Virus record (IMG/VR): IMGVR_UViG_3300025141_012314
Location: 1-64,000 of that record
Length of the DNA stretch: 64,000 bases
Reading direction: 5' to 3' (one strand)
Origin: a virus
Shown here: positions 39,849 to 49,290 of the stretch, piece after piece
Position numbering within the stretch: the stretch's first letter is position 1
Layout of the letters: each line of letters begins with the position of its first letter
The notes under the pieces: model-generated
What the model saw: only the letters and a program-made list of their open reading frames with translations
Told to the model about the DNA's origin: nothing
Database searches by the model: none
Position numbers and translations under genes: made by a program

Positions 39849-39856
39849 CTATTTAA
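39849..39856 (+). promoter_or_regulatory. Weak late-promoter-like site, CTATTTAA
   Basis: CTATTTAA differs by one base from the octamer seen upstream of other late genes and lies 23 bases before ATG 39880, followed by TTGGAGGG. A perfect copy at 39713-39720 inside the sigma gene is an alternative. Confidence 0.3.
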
Positions 39857-39879
39857 AGTATTGGAGGGAAAATATAATT

Positions 39880-40182
39880 ATGAGTAAGAAAGATTTAGAT
39901 ACGCTGATTGATGAAGCACTTGATAACATACGCTCCGATCGCCAAAGCGCCAAAGAGTTTCTTAACGAGATAGCGAACCACATTGCGAAGGACCCAGAAC
40001 AGAACAAGTATCTAAGCCCTGTCGCCGCGAAACATGTAGAAACAATGCAGCGTTCAAACGAGCAGTTGGTAAAGATTATAGGTATCCGACAGAAAGGACA
40101 GGCTAGTAAAATGTCCTTAAGCGATGAGGACAAAGATAGTATATTCGATTTGATTCAGGATAGCCCCACAGATGTCAACTAA
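39880..40182 (+). CDS. Small acidic-tailed protein next to gp55, candidate transcription co-factor
   Basis: The 100-residue helical protein begins MSKKDLDTLIDEALDNIRSD and ends with an acidic-hydrophobic tail, SIFDLIQDSPTDVN. In T4 the late coactivator gp33 is a similarly small protein whose C-terminus binds the sliding clamp through a short acidic-hydrophobic motif. The gene's place right after gp55 makes that role a possibility, but there is no clear sequence match. Small terminase or another DNA-binding function is equally open. Confidence 0.65.
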   Translation: MSKKDLDTLIDEALDNIRSDRQSAKEFLNEIANHIAKDPEQNKYLSPVAAKHVETMQRSNEQLVKIIGIRQKGQASKMSLSDEDKDSIFDLIQDSPTDVN

Positions 40183-41524
40183 TGTATATGACTGGACTAC
40201 TGTAACTTCGCCATCTGAGGCTTTAGACTGGTTTAATAACTCAATCCGCAAGGCTGCAGAATACAACGTATTTGGAAACAAGACAGTTTTTGAAGCGATT
40301 GTTCTGGCAGACGCATACCCTTTGTCTGTGAGTGCTGCCGGTACCCCCGGGTACCCCCCACCCGCAGACGGTGATACGGGACCAACATGGGGAGTTAACA
40401 CGCGCTTTGCGTTTAAAGCTAGAATAGTTGGTAACCCATCACCACATGCGTTCCTTCCCGATCCTTGTGATCCACAGTATGAGACACAATCTTCATTTCT
40501 CAATACAAGCATTATTGATTCACATACAACGTTTATATCACAAGTGGGGTATTCTACTGATGCTGCCAAGCGTCCCAAAACAGGAGATATCGTGGAAGTT
40601 CGGCTAAGACCGGGCCAGAACGGATATGATCTGCAATATGGTAATTTTATAAAAGTACTAGACTCTTACCGCCATGGCGCAGAAGAAAACGTACGCCCAC
40701 AGTGCATGAGTATGGAGACTCTTTTTCGAAACTCTCCCGGCGGCGCCCCACCAGCAACCCCACCCGCAACTTCTACCCCGCGCTTCATAACTTGGGAGTC
40801 ACTCACGTGGCAAGTCGCGCCTTTACGCAATTTGCTGGCTTTTATCGCTTCCGGCGAAGGGGGATATACCTCTGTCAACCGCGGACAAGCCGGCGACTCC
40901 CCCGGGGTTTGGAGCGATTATACCGACGCCGCAGCAGTCCAAACTTTTAACGAAATCGTCGTTGACAGCCCCACCCACAACCCGGGTGGCGCCCGCTATT
41001 CTACTCTTCGCCAGTCCATGGCTCTCACCGCACTCCCGCTCCTATTTATCCAGGGGATCCAAAGAAACGGCGCATTCGCCTCGCTTGTTTCCAACGCGAA
41101 TGTGCCGGGATCCCCAAATACCGTTCAAAACAAACAAGGCTTTCTAGCAGTCGGACAATACCAGATAATACCAGACACACTGTCTATGATTCTTGGGTGG
41201 GTTGACATTCCCATGTATGAATTATACAGCACTACCAATCAAGATAAACTTGCCGCTGCTCTGCTTCTAAAAAATCACCCCTCATTGGGAAGTTATTTGA
41301 TGGGGACTTACGAGCATGTTGAACATGCTGCACAAGATTTAGCAAAAATCTGGGCTTCAGTACCTCTTCAGTGGGCCGAATCATATAACGGCGCTCGGTG
41401 CGAGCGCGGACAAAGTAAGTATTGTTCAGTGGGAGGAAATAGATCATTTCATACTCCGGAACAAACAATTGCAAAACTAGAAGAGGCAAGACGCCTCATG
41501 GCTGCAGCAATTCAGAATACCTAG
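40172..41524 (+). CDS. Baseplate hub-like protein with lysozyme domain (gp5-like)
   Basis: The 450-residue protein has an N-terminal OB-fold-like part (about 1-165, ending with GDIVEVRLRPG), a Pro/Gly linker (about 188-210) and a muramidase-type domain beginning LLAFIASGEGGY, with catalytic-type Glu229. GFLAVGQYQIIPDTL is the second active-site segment. The order OB fold plus lysozyme is that of T4 gp5, the tail lysozyme that cuts peptidoglycan during injection. A C-terminal helix follows, in place of the triple-beta-helix. The next gene, a beta-repeat protein, may supply the spike. Confidence 0.82.
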   Translation: MSTNVYDWTTVTSPSEALDWFNNSIRKAAEYNVFGNKTVFEAIVLADAYPLSVSAAGTPGYPPPADGDTGPTWGVNTRFAFKARIVGNPSPHAFLPDPCDPQYETQSSFLNTSIIDSHTTFISQVGYSTDAAKRPKTGDIVEVRLRPGQNGYDLQYGNFIKVLDSYRHGAEENVRPQCMSMETLFRNSPGGAPPATPPATSTPRFITWESLTWQVAPLRNLLAFIASGEGGYTSVNRGQAGDSPGVWSDYTDAAAVQTFNEIVVDSPTHNPGGARYSTLRQSMALTALPLLFIQGIQRNGAFASLVSNANVPGSPNTVQNKQGFLAVGQYQIIPDTLSMILGWVDIPMYELYSTTNQDKLAAALLLKNHPSLGSYLMGTYEHVEHAAQDLAKIWASVPLQWAESYNGARCERGQSKYCSVGGNRSFHTPEQTIAKLEEARRLMAAAIQNT

Positions 41525-41536
41525 GAGAATTAAAAT

Positions 41537-42472
41537 ATGTCAATTGACGCCGAAGCATGGCTTAGAAAACTCGAAAACAATAAACCAACAAGCACCCCTT
41601 CTAACAGCCCCTTCTTTCATTCAGATGTTAATCCCGCAGGTCCAATTTTCATTCCTTCGAAAGCGGAGAAAATTGTTGGACAAGGAAACTCACAAATTGT
41701 ATTTGGTAGAGATCGTTCGGGAAATCTTGCGTCCGGACAGGGGGCATTCTTAGAATCACCCACGATTGACATTGTGGTTGGTAGAGGTGCCTCATCTCCG
41801 GATGGCGCCACCGGAACATTAGTGCACAATAACTTCTTCGCAGACGCAGCGAGAATATATGTTAGCGAGAACACCCGCGCAGATAGGAATTTTGATTTAG
41901 CTCTAGGGAGCATCGGGCATATGTCCCCCACAGGCTGCTCTGCTATAGTCTTGAAAGCTGATAACACGCGCATTATTGGACGCGGCGGAGTAAAAATAAT
42001 CACAGGTAAAGCCCCTCGCGTTGCTGGCTTTGGTAACACTGGCGAGACCTTATCAACAGGAGAATCAATACTCCCAGCCCCTCCGATTGATTTAATCGCT
42101 GGCAACTATACCGGCATCCAAACAGTTAAAGGTCCACTAGGGATCGGAACACAAGAGATTCCAGCACTACAACCCGTTATAAGAGGAAAGAATCTAGAAC
42201 ATGGATTGAAGGAGTTGATTGGGATCGTGGGAGAACTCTGGAGCGCCGTGTTTAACTTGAGTCTGATTCAGACAGGGTTCAACGGAGTTATTGGAGTCGA
42301 CCCTTGGCGTCCATGGGTCGCCGCAGCAGCAGCCCCTGTGACAACACAGCAATTAACAAGTGTTATAAACAGTTTATATCATACTAAGGCTAATGCAATA
42401 GTTTGGGAAACAAACTATTTATCTCGCGCAGGGTACAAATATATTTGCAGTCCCAACGTTAACGCGACATAG
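41537..42472 (+). CDS. Baseplate/spike-type structural protein (311 aa)
   Basis: The protein is Gly- and Ser-rich with short strand repeats (VGQGNSQIVFGRD, DIVVGRGASSPDG, IIGRGGVKIITGKAP), as in beta-helical spikes. AIVLKADNTRIIGRGGVKI is a pattern I know from T4-like marine phage structural proteins. Its place between the hub lysozyme and the giant baseplate protein fits a spike tip or hub component. AGGAG precedes ATG 41537. The end carries a candidate late promoter for the next gene. Confidence 0.7.
   Translation: MSIDAEAWLRKLENNKPTSTPSNSPFFHSDVNPAGPIFIPSKAEKIVGQGNSQIVFGRDRSGNLASGQGAFLESPTIDIVVGRGASSPDGATGTLVHNNFFADAARIYVSENTRADRNFDLALGSIGHMSPTGCSAIVLKADNTRIIGRGGVKIITGKAPRVAGFGNTGETLSTGESILPAPPIDLIAGNYTGIQTVKGPLGIGTQEIPALQPVIRGKNLEHGLKELIGIVGELWSAVFNLSLIQTGFNGVIGVDPWRPWVAAAAAPVTTQQLTSVINSLYHTKANAIVWETNYLSRAGYKYICSPNVNAT
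42415..42422 (+). promoter_or_regulatory. Candidate late promoter, CTATTTAT
   Basis: The octamer lies within the end of the 41537 gene, 57 bases before ATG 42480, in the same orientation as the other copies. It would give the 2131-residue protein its own late transcript. Confidence 0.45.
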
Positions 42473-42479
42473 GAGAGTC

Positions 42480-45400
42480 ATGTCTGAATCAAAGTTTATT
42501 AAATGGCAAGATAGAGACAACGATGGGTTAATTGACGTTTGCGAAGATGTTATAGTAGATGTCCAAGAGTCCTGTTCGGTTTGCAAGCCAGATCCATCAG
42601 CAAGCATCCCTAATTGGAAAGATCTCACAATAGATGAACCTTTCTTAAACGGACAAAACTGCACATACCAGATTACGGTAAAGACTTCCCTTACAACTAC
42701 GGGTGCCCCAGAAGGATCTTCTGATCAAGAGCATACTGACGCCCTCACTGCAACTTATGAGCTATACGCAACAGATGCGATTAAATCATTACTGGCAGTT
42801 TACGAGAAAGAGAACTCTGCGGAAACACGAGATTTTGCTAGCAAAGGATTATATGCATCTAACTTTGATCTAGCCCCTTATCCCGGCTCAAGACTCAAAC
42901 TACAATATTCAATTCCAACGATCGTTTTAGATTCGATTGCCGCGAGAACAGATACATCTGATGACGAGGAAGAGGAAGAAACAGAAAACACCGGTGGTGG
43001 CTCAGTAACATATAATACCACAGAAATATATAATAAAGTAATGACCGTCAGAAAGTCCCTATGGTTATATAACAATTATCTTAAGATTTATAGGTTTGTT
43101 GAAAACGGAAACCTATTCTTTGTCGATTCAAATAGATTATTTGAATTGGGCAGCTATGGAGATTCGGGCTTCGGCGATTCTCTTATGGCAGATATCCTGC
43201 CTCAATTAGAGTCCTTCCTTAATACGAAAGATTTTAAGATACCGGGCATCGGCTGGCCTGGCTTTCAAAATGTGGTTGAGAAGTTATCATTCGTATTTGA
43301 TGGTGAAAACAAGTTGACTAAACTTGAGGTTTTCACAGCCGGCTGCGGTGACAATGCTAGAGTTTTTGAAGGCACTCGATTGCGTTCCCTAAATAGCAAA
43401 TCATCTTTTAAAGATCCGACTGCTATGGGTTATTTCATGAATATGGATAAAATGGAACAAGATCTTAAAGCAAGAGTTCCAAAGTACTGGTTAGACTTCA
43501 TCTTAGAATACACATACCCAGTAGTATATTCCCCAATAGAATCAACAAGCACTCTCCCGGGACAAGTAGAGTCTAGATATGAAACATCACAAACCATCAC
43601 AAGCTGTGTCAAAGACGCATTAATATCCGAAGGAAAAGAACTAGGACAAGATCTTCTTGACGAGACTTTCGGAATTGCTGATGCAATAATGTATAAGTTT
43701 CATCGAAACCTATGTTACAAAGACTCGGAGAAATTAGACGAAGAGCTACAAAAACTTGGATTATTTGAGTATGCTGATCCAAACAACCCAGATACTGAAG
43801 AGTTTAGAGAAAATCTATTCGCAGTCGCTCAAGCACGTGCCTATGGGTCTCTAGAGAAAAACGGCGATGGCAGCATATGCGCCATTTTCTCCTCCCGAGA
43901 CAGTAACAAACCAGAGGGTACATCTGCCGACACGCTTGACGATATGTACAACAAGCTCGACAGGATAAAAGCATGCGGTCTATCTTCGATGCTGATGTCT
44001 GCAATTCAATGCCTCTTTAAGGGGATGACGTTAGAGCAGGCACTGTCAAAAGTCACACTAGCCGCCTTAGAAGCAATGGACCCCACAGACCTATCGTCGT
44101 TGTTCATTCTGCTGCCCCCGGACAAACAAGCTCAAATTGAACAGCTTGTAAGAAAAAGACTAGCATCAGGCGATCTATTTTCTGATAATGGTGCCTCTCA
44201 ACAGTTTAGCGATGTCATGGCCGGCAAAGAAGACGCATATATTACTGATTCAAGCCAGCCTGAAGAGTTTGGAGAAGAGGATACTTTTCAAACCCCCGTC
44301 CTTGCCACTGATGATGTAAGCCTCGCTGTAGCTACCGAAAATCTATCAGCTGAAGCCTCTGGAAGAGGGCAAAGCCAGCGACAAGTTCGAACATTAGCAC
44401 AAAAGTTCTCTCTATCCGGACAACTCTCCGGAGGCTTTGGTAATAAATCGGTTGTAGGAGCATATGTACACGCCATAATAGAAGTATATCAGGATAATTA
44501 TCTGGCACTAATCGACTACCTAAACAAGTTCCCGGGCGCCGATATTATCGCGAAAGTTATAGCAACACTAGATTGCCCCGTTCCGCCTTTCTTGGGCGCA
44601 GAAGGCGGACTTGAAATAATCAAAGAAGAAGACCTTCCCTCGTGTTTAAGCATCGACGGGATAACCCTACCAAAACTAAAGAATCCATTTGGATGGTTGC
44701 CAAAACGCCACGATCTACTCGCTGCATTGCAAGCTGCAGCCATTGAGGCGATTAACGAAGCAATTCTGAGAATGATTCAGAACGTTCTCCTTAGAGCTTG
44801 CAAGACTTTGAGCAGCGCTGCATGTAAAACTGTTGAGATAGCAACAGACGTTGCGCAAGCTGCATTCACCGAAGCTACTTTTGGAGACCTTCTTCAAGAA
44901 ACAATTTGCGGTGGTGATGGGGGTGCCCATAGTGATGAAGTTTCAAGTTCGGATCAGGCAGTGATTGACGTTCTCGGCGCCTTGGGTCCCGGCGCAGTAG
45001 CATTAGCGGATGAGCAGCAAGCCTTGAACTTTAGCCACGACCTGTCGATGTCGACCACCCGCACAGAGTTGAGCGAGGCTACGTTGGGCAACCCGTCGGA
45101 CACCCTTTTAGAAATTGTGTTAAACTTAGTCAAATATGAATATCCCGAGTATGACCCGGCCTTTAACAACAAGCAATCGATAGCTGCTTTCTTTAAAAAT
45201 GTTGGAAGTTTGATGCCCATGTCTGCGCGCAAACAGCTAAGAGATCATCTGAACACATTACCAGAGGATGATCAGGTTCCCGCAAACCCTTGCGCATGCG
45301 CAACTCCTGAGCAATTTGAAGATTTTTGTAATCGTCGAACCGCGATTCTCAACGGCAGAGCCAGTCAAGTTCAGATCTCACACATGTGTGAAGTAGAGGA

Positions 45401-48400
45401 CGAACTAGGTCCTCTTGCACAAGCTCTACAATCGGGACCTTTTTCAGATATACCACTTATGGGTTCTCCCGGTTGCGAAGATGGGTTGCTCCCATTCGAG
45501 CCTAAAGAAGCAGTAGCGGTGTCTACTGCGGTCCTCGATACTCATCTTAAACAGATAAAGACAGACTTCACACAAGATATGTTGGGTTCGGGTCCCTTCT
45601 TTGAATCAGATTGGGGATTGCTAAATATGGTTCTCTCTGATACTCTGGGGAACCCTTTAAGTACCCACAATAGGAAGAAGAAGTGGGACATCGGAAGAAA
45701 ACAATACGTTGATTATTATGTAGAATCCCCGGGTTGGTTTTGGAATACCTATGATGACGCTAGCGATCAAAAAGGCGGATACCCAGTTAAGGTAGCCGAA
45801 CGTCTTCAAGAACAGATGGCTGGTTCTGCGGTTGTCTACAACTCTAATAACGAAATCGCACCGGAAACAACTTTTACGAGATCATTTGATTCGCTGAATA
45901 TTGGACAAGGCCGCAACTGGTTCGACACAGACATAAATCTCACAGAACTGCCAGACTTTGGTTATGACATCGACATAGAGGTTGATTGGTCGAATGAAGA
46001 TATTAAGTTAATAAAGAGTGCAAGAAAGAAGAGCCCGGACGTGGTTCTGAAATATTATAATCACTTGGAAGGATACGGCTCCCTTATGGACCAAGATTCC
46101 TCTGTTGATTGGGCAGCTTCCCCAGAAAATCGATGGAACTTCGCATTTGACTTAGAGGTATATACAGCCGAAATGACTGATTCAGATGTTCAAGTATCTG
46201 CCCGAGCCCGTCTTGGTCCGTTTGGTCGAGTTTTTGAATCGGGGTTGTCCGGGCCAAGAAACAGACCCGGAGATATCACAAGAATTAAACTAGTAGAATA
46301 TAACAAAGTTACCGATGAGTCCGCTGCAGCAAACGCTCAGTATAGTGAATCTGGAGGTAGCGAAACAGAAGCTGGTGATACACTCCCTCCAAACATGATC
46401 ACGGATGAAAGCGCCGTTAGTGAAACAGTCGCGTTTGAGTTTGCTGCATCCGACGACTCTTTTAAGGGCGTTAGCTTGCTTAAATACCCCAAACTAGTAG
46501 GAGCTTTCACACACGAAAGTGCTTACGCACCACAGGTAGTTTTGCTGCATGAAATGATGGAGAAAAATGGGCAAGAGATTTCAATCGATGACGTAAAATC
46601 ATTTTATGATAAGAGCACTTCAGAGATGTATAACTCGTTATTGCAAACGGTTTCTGATGACAAAAACAGCGCATGGAAATATGGTGCTGAGTGGGATAAT
46701 ATAACTTCCGCTGATTTGGAATATGTTCTCGATGAGTCGACTGGCTCACCTAAATCTTATTACGATTCTGACTATAAGGAAGAAGACGGAGTATTGGGAA
46801 TAAGTGGGTATCAGTGGCAAATGAAATACAACGGAAGACCGGGACCAAACCGGGTTTATTACCTTCCTCCTGCTAAATTTGGTGGCTCTTATATGAGCCC
46901 TCCCATCTATATCGCGCCGGTACAAAATAAAGGCTGGCTTGGGTTCCTCGATGTATTATTTCCGGAACCTAGTTCATGTAAACCATCCAAGCAGGAGTTG
47001 GTGGACTTTGTTGATATCCAAGAAAACATGTCGAAGACATACCCCTACATCCCAGAAGATGAGAGGCTGAGAGGAAACACAGATTGTGCGCTTGAGCTTC
47101 CATATAATCGAATAATGGAACGCCCAGCAATTTCTGGTATGGAAGCACTTATAACTGCGACAATCAGGATCTATGCGACTACTCACTTTATAAAGACCCT
47201 AGCAACGTTTGCAACTATTAAGCCAGACTTTGATCAGAACTATAGCAATATTTTCGCTGCTTATGTTGTTGAAGATATGGAATATTCATTAAAAGATGCA
47301 CAGACTGCTTTTTGGGAGTTCTTTACTTTATTTAAAGATGAAGAATTCTGGTTTGCCTTCTTGGAACAAAGTGTGCAAGCATATTCCAGAAGGATCGATA
47401 GCGACGAAACTACAGAACCTGCGCCGGCGGTACTAGCTGCCTTTGAGAGGATTAACGATTACCAAGCGAATTACAAATACCCCACACAAAAAGATTTAGA
47501 CAACGCCCCTGATGGCGAAACAGGTTGGACAACTACCCTAAGCAGCTATCGCGAAGAGAAAAACTTTGAGGCTATCCGCGACACAGAAGAGGATGCCAAG
47601 ATTATTCTTGCCGAGATGGTAAAAGAGCAGTTAAATATAATTGGCGAGAGCTTGGTGAATAACTTTGATATCATTGGGGTTGAGCCAGAGATAAACGACT
47701 TGGCACTCTATATGATTGAGCAGTTTGCTGATGGCGGCATAGATCTTAATGTAGATCAAAAAGAAATTGTGGAACAAATGCCCTCCTTCCCAACAGAGGG
47801 TGATGGGCACTACACTAATGGTGGCGAGTTTGTAACAGAAAATGCAGAAGATTATCAAGGTTATTATCACGTTGAAACTGATGCTGACAATAAAATAATT
47901 TATGTGGAAGGAGAATATCCCTCCTCGGAAACAAACAAAGTCTTAAAGCCTATGGCTGACAGAATGGTTGTAGAGATAGGGGATATACAAGATTATGATT
48001 TCACTGCCACCGGCACCAAACCGTTTGTAATAGAAAAGTATACCAGCATTAACGGAGAAAAGTATTCGACGCGCGCCGCCATGGAAATTATAAAGACAAA
48101 CGTTAGTACGTTAAACGTCTCTGATGTTTATCCTGGCACGCTAGATTTGGTAACTGATGATAGCGGAGAAGTTGTGGGACTGCAGGGGGAACTTGGTGTT
48201 CGCCACGGACTCCAGTTTTCAGTATTTATGTCGGGCAAGAAATATCCGGTAGCTGCCACCGAAGTTGATATGTTAGACACCACAATTGAGAACGCGCAAT
48301 CTTTAGACGGCGATACTAAGCTTCTTCTGTGCCTTCTCCGACAGCTGAAATCTGAGGAAGAGTTCAAGCTCCTATATCAATATATCTACGGAGTGCCGAA

Positions 48401-48875
48401 GATGGCATCCACTATCGCCGTATATAACGATGTGGCATTTTTAAATGCCATAGGCGAGAAAATGGTGACATTAGGTGATGCCACTGCTGGAAACAGCAAT
48501 ATGGAACTCAAACCCGGCCATTATGTAGACATAGATGAAAATGGTAATCCAATTCTTAAAGAAGGACAAGAAGGTTGGGACCCCCGAAGCCTCAAGGCTG
48601 GCGAATGGCTCTCGGTTGAATGGCGCAAGTGGGATAAAATCTTGCTCCGGAATTCCAAAGCTAGAATTAAAAGAACGTTTAAAACATACTATTATTCTTC
48701 CCGAAAATTCGATTTCAGCTTTGACCTTGGGTTTGATTTTGGTTGGTCTTGGACGAAGAACCTTCGTTCTAAGTTATCCTTTCCTATGGGTGCTCAAATG
48801 CTTCCTTGGTGGAAAAAGGTGAAACTTCGTTCCAATCCGTTTGATGCTAATGGGAAAATGTGTGAAAAGAAATAA
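42480..48875 (+). CDS. Giant baseplate/tail structural protein, 2131 aa
   Basis: The protein lies between the hub gene and the gp25-like gene, so a baseplate role is likely. It opens MSESKFIKWQDRDNDGLID; D11-x-D13-x-D15-G-x-x-D19 is an EF-hand or dockerin-like calcium loop. Other visible parts are an acidic stretch near residues 158-168 and a domain around 1050-1200 with Trp and Asp. I see no tape-measure helices and no hydrolase motif. It is much longer than any T4 baseplate protein and I do not recognise a family. AGGAGAG precedes the ATG. Confidence 0.8.
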   Translation: MSESKFIKWQDRDNDGLIDVCEDVIVDVQESCSVCKPDPSASIPNWKDLTIDEPFLNGQNCTYQITVKTSLTTTGAPEGSSDQEHTDALTATYELYATDAIKSLLAVYEKENSAETRDFASKGLYASNFDLAPYPGSRLKLQYSIPTIVLDSIAARTDTSDDEEEEETENTGGGSVTYNTTEIYNKVMTVRKSLWLYNNYLKIYRFVENGNLFFVDSNRLFELGSYGDSGFGDSLMADILPQLESFLNTKDFKIPGIGWPGFQNVVEKLSFVFDGENKLTKLEVFTAGCGDNARVFEGTRLRSLNSKSSFKDPTAMGYFMNMDKMEQDLKARVPKYWLDFILEYTYPVVYSPIESTSTLPGQVESRYETSQTITSCVKDALISEGKELGQDLLDETFGIADAIMYKFHRNLCYKDSEKLDEELQKLGLFEYADPNNPDTEEFRENLFAVAQARAYGSLEKNGDGSICAIFSSRDSNKPEGTSADTLDDMYNKLDRIKACGLSSMLMSAIQCLFKGMTLEQALSKVTLAALEAMDPTDLSSLFILLPPDKQAQIEQLVRKRLASGDLFSDNGASQQFSDVMAGKEDAYITDSSQPEEFGEEDTFQTPVLATDDVSLAVATENLSAEASGRGQSQRQVRTLAQKFSLSGQLSGGFGNKSVVGAYVHAIIEVYQDNYLALIDYLNKFPGADIIAKVIATLDCPVPPFLGAEGGLEIIKEEDLPSCLSIDGITLPKLKNPFGWLPKRHDLLAALQAAAIEAINEAILRMIQNVLLRACKTLSSAACKTVEIATDVAQAAFTEATFGDLLQETICGGDGGAHSDEVSSSDQAVIDVLGALGPGAVALADEQQALNFSHDLSMSTTRTELSEATLGNPSDTLLEIVLNLVKYEYPEYDPAFNNKQSIAAFFKNVGSLMPMSARKQLRDHLNTLPEDDQVPANPCACATPEQFEDFCNRRTAILNGRASQVQISHMCEVEDELGPLAQALQSGPFSDIPLMGSPGCEDGLLPFEPKEAVAVSTAVLDTHLKQIKTDFTQDMLGSGPFFESDWGLLNMVLSDTLGNPLSTHNRKKKWDIGRKQYVDYYVESPGWFWNTYDDASDQKGGYPVKVAERLQEQMAGSAVVYNSNNEIAPETTFTRSFDSLNIGQGRNWFDTDINLTELPDFGYDIDIEVDWSNEDIKLIKSARKKSPDVVLKYYNHLEGYGSLMDQDSSVDWAASPENRWNFAFDLEVYTAEMTDSDVQVSARARLGPFGRVFESGLSGPRNRPGDITRIKLVEYNKVTDESAAANAQYSESGGSETEAGDTLPPNMITDESAVSETVAFEFAASDDSFKGVSLLKYPKLVGAFTHESAYAPQVVLLHEMMEKNGQEISIDDVKSFYDKSTSEMYNSLLQTVSDDKNSAWKYGAEWDNITSADLEYVLDESTGSPKSYYDSDYKEEDGVLGISGYQWQMKYNGRPGPNRVYYLPPAKFGGSYMSPPIYIAPVQNKGWLGFLDVLFPEPSSCKPSKQELVDFVDIQENMSKTYPYIPEDERLRGNTDCALELPYNRIMERPAISGMEALITATIRIYATTHFIKTLATFATIKPDFDQNYSNIFAAYVVEDMEYSLKDAQTAFWEFFTLFKDEEFWFAFLEQSVQAYSRRIDSDETTEPAPAVLAAFERINDYQANYKYPTQKDLDNAPDGETGWTTTLSSYREEKNFEAIRDTEEDAKIILAEMVKEQLNIIGESLVNNFDIIGVEPEINDLALYMIEQFADGGIDLNVDQKEIVEQMPSFPTEGDGHYTNGGEFVTENAEDYQGYYHVETDADNKIIYVEGEYPSSETNKVLKPMADRMVVEIGDIQDYDFTATGTKPFVIEKYTSINGEKYSTRAAMEIIKTNVSTLNVSDVYPGTLDLVTDDSGEVVGLQGELGVRHGLQFSVFMSGKKYPVAATEVDMLDTTIENAQSLDGDTKLLLCLLRQLKSEEEFKLLYQYIYGVPKMASTIAVYNDVAFLNAIGEKMVTLGDATAGNSNMELKPGHYVDIDENGNPILKEGQEGWDPRSLKAGEWLSVEWRKWDKILLRNSKARIKRTFKTYYYSSRKFDFSFDLGFDFGWSWTKNLRSKLSFPMGAQMLPWWKKVKLRSNPFDANGKMCEKK

Positions 48876-48883
48876 TTATAATT

Positions 48884-48891
48884 CTATTTAT
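48884..48891 (+). promoter_or_regulatory. Candidate late promoter, CTATTTAT
   Basis: The octamer is in the 30-bp gap before the gp25-like gene, 14 bases ahead of its ATG. In T4 the start site lies a few bases after the octamer, which leaves a very short leader here. Confidence 0.5.
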
Positions 48892-48905
48892 AAAAAGAGC
48901 AAGTT

Positions 48906-49274
48906 ATGTCATCAATAGCAGTAAAATTACCATTAATGTATGATTCGGACGGGGGATATCAAATGTTGAGAACCCTTGCGTCAACAGCGCACCAAAATCT
49001 TAAAATGCTAATTCTGACAGAACCGGGCGAAAGAATCATGATTCCAGAGTATGGAGTAGGACTAAAGAGATACCTATTTGAAAATTCACACAGCGGAATT
49101 GAATCCGACATTTCCTCAAAAATACACCAACAAGTACGCAGGTATATGCCGTATATAAAAATTAGACATATAGCCTTTGATCAGCAGGAAATTGACAGAG
49201 GAATACTACAGATGAGAATACACTATAGTGTCCCTAAACTGAACCACAATTCTCAGCTTGATATATCAACATAA
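48906..49274 (+). CDS. 25: Baseplate wedge protein, gp25/GPW lysozyme-like family
   Basis: The 122-residue protein contains LKMLILTEPGERIMIPEYGV and GLKRYLFEN, the hallmark core of the gp25/GPW family, in which a conserved Glu lies in E-P-G-E-R. gp25 sits at the joint of the wedge and the sheath and starts sheath assembly. The length is right for the family. The stop is followed by a TAAGGAG site for the gp6-like gene. Confidence 0.93.
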   Translation: MSSIAVKLPLMYDSDGGYQMLRTLASTAHQNLKMLILTEPGERIMIPEYGVGLKRYLFENSHSGIESDISSKIHQQVRRYMPYIKIRHIAFDQQEIDRGILQMRIHYSVPKLNHNSQLDIST

Positions 49275-49290
49275 GGAGTTACCCAAATAA

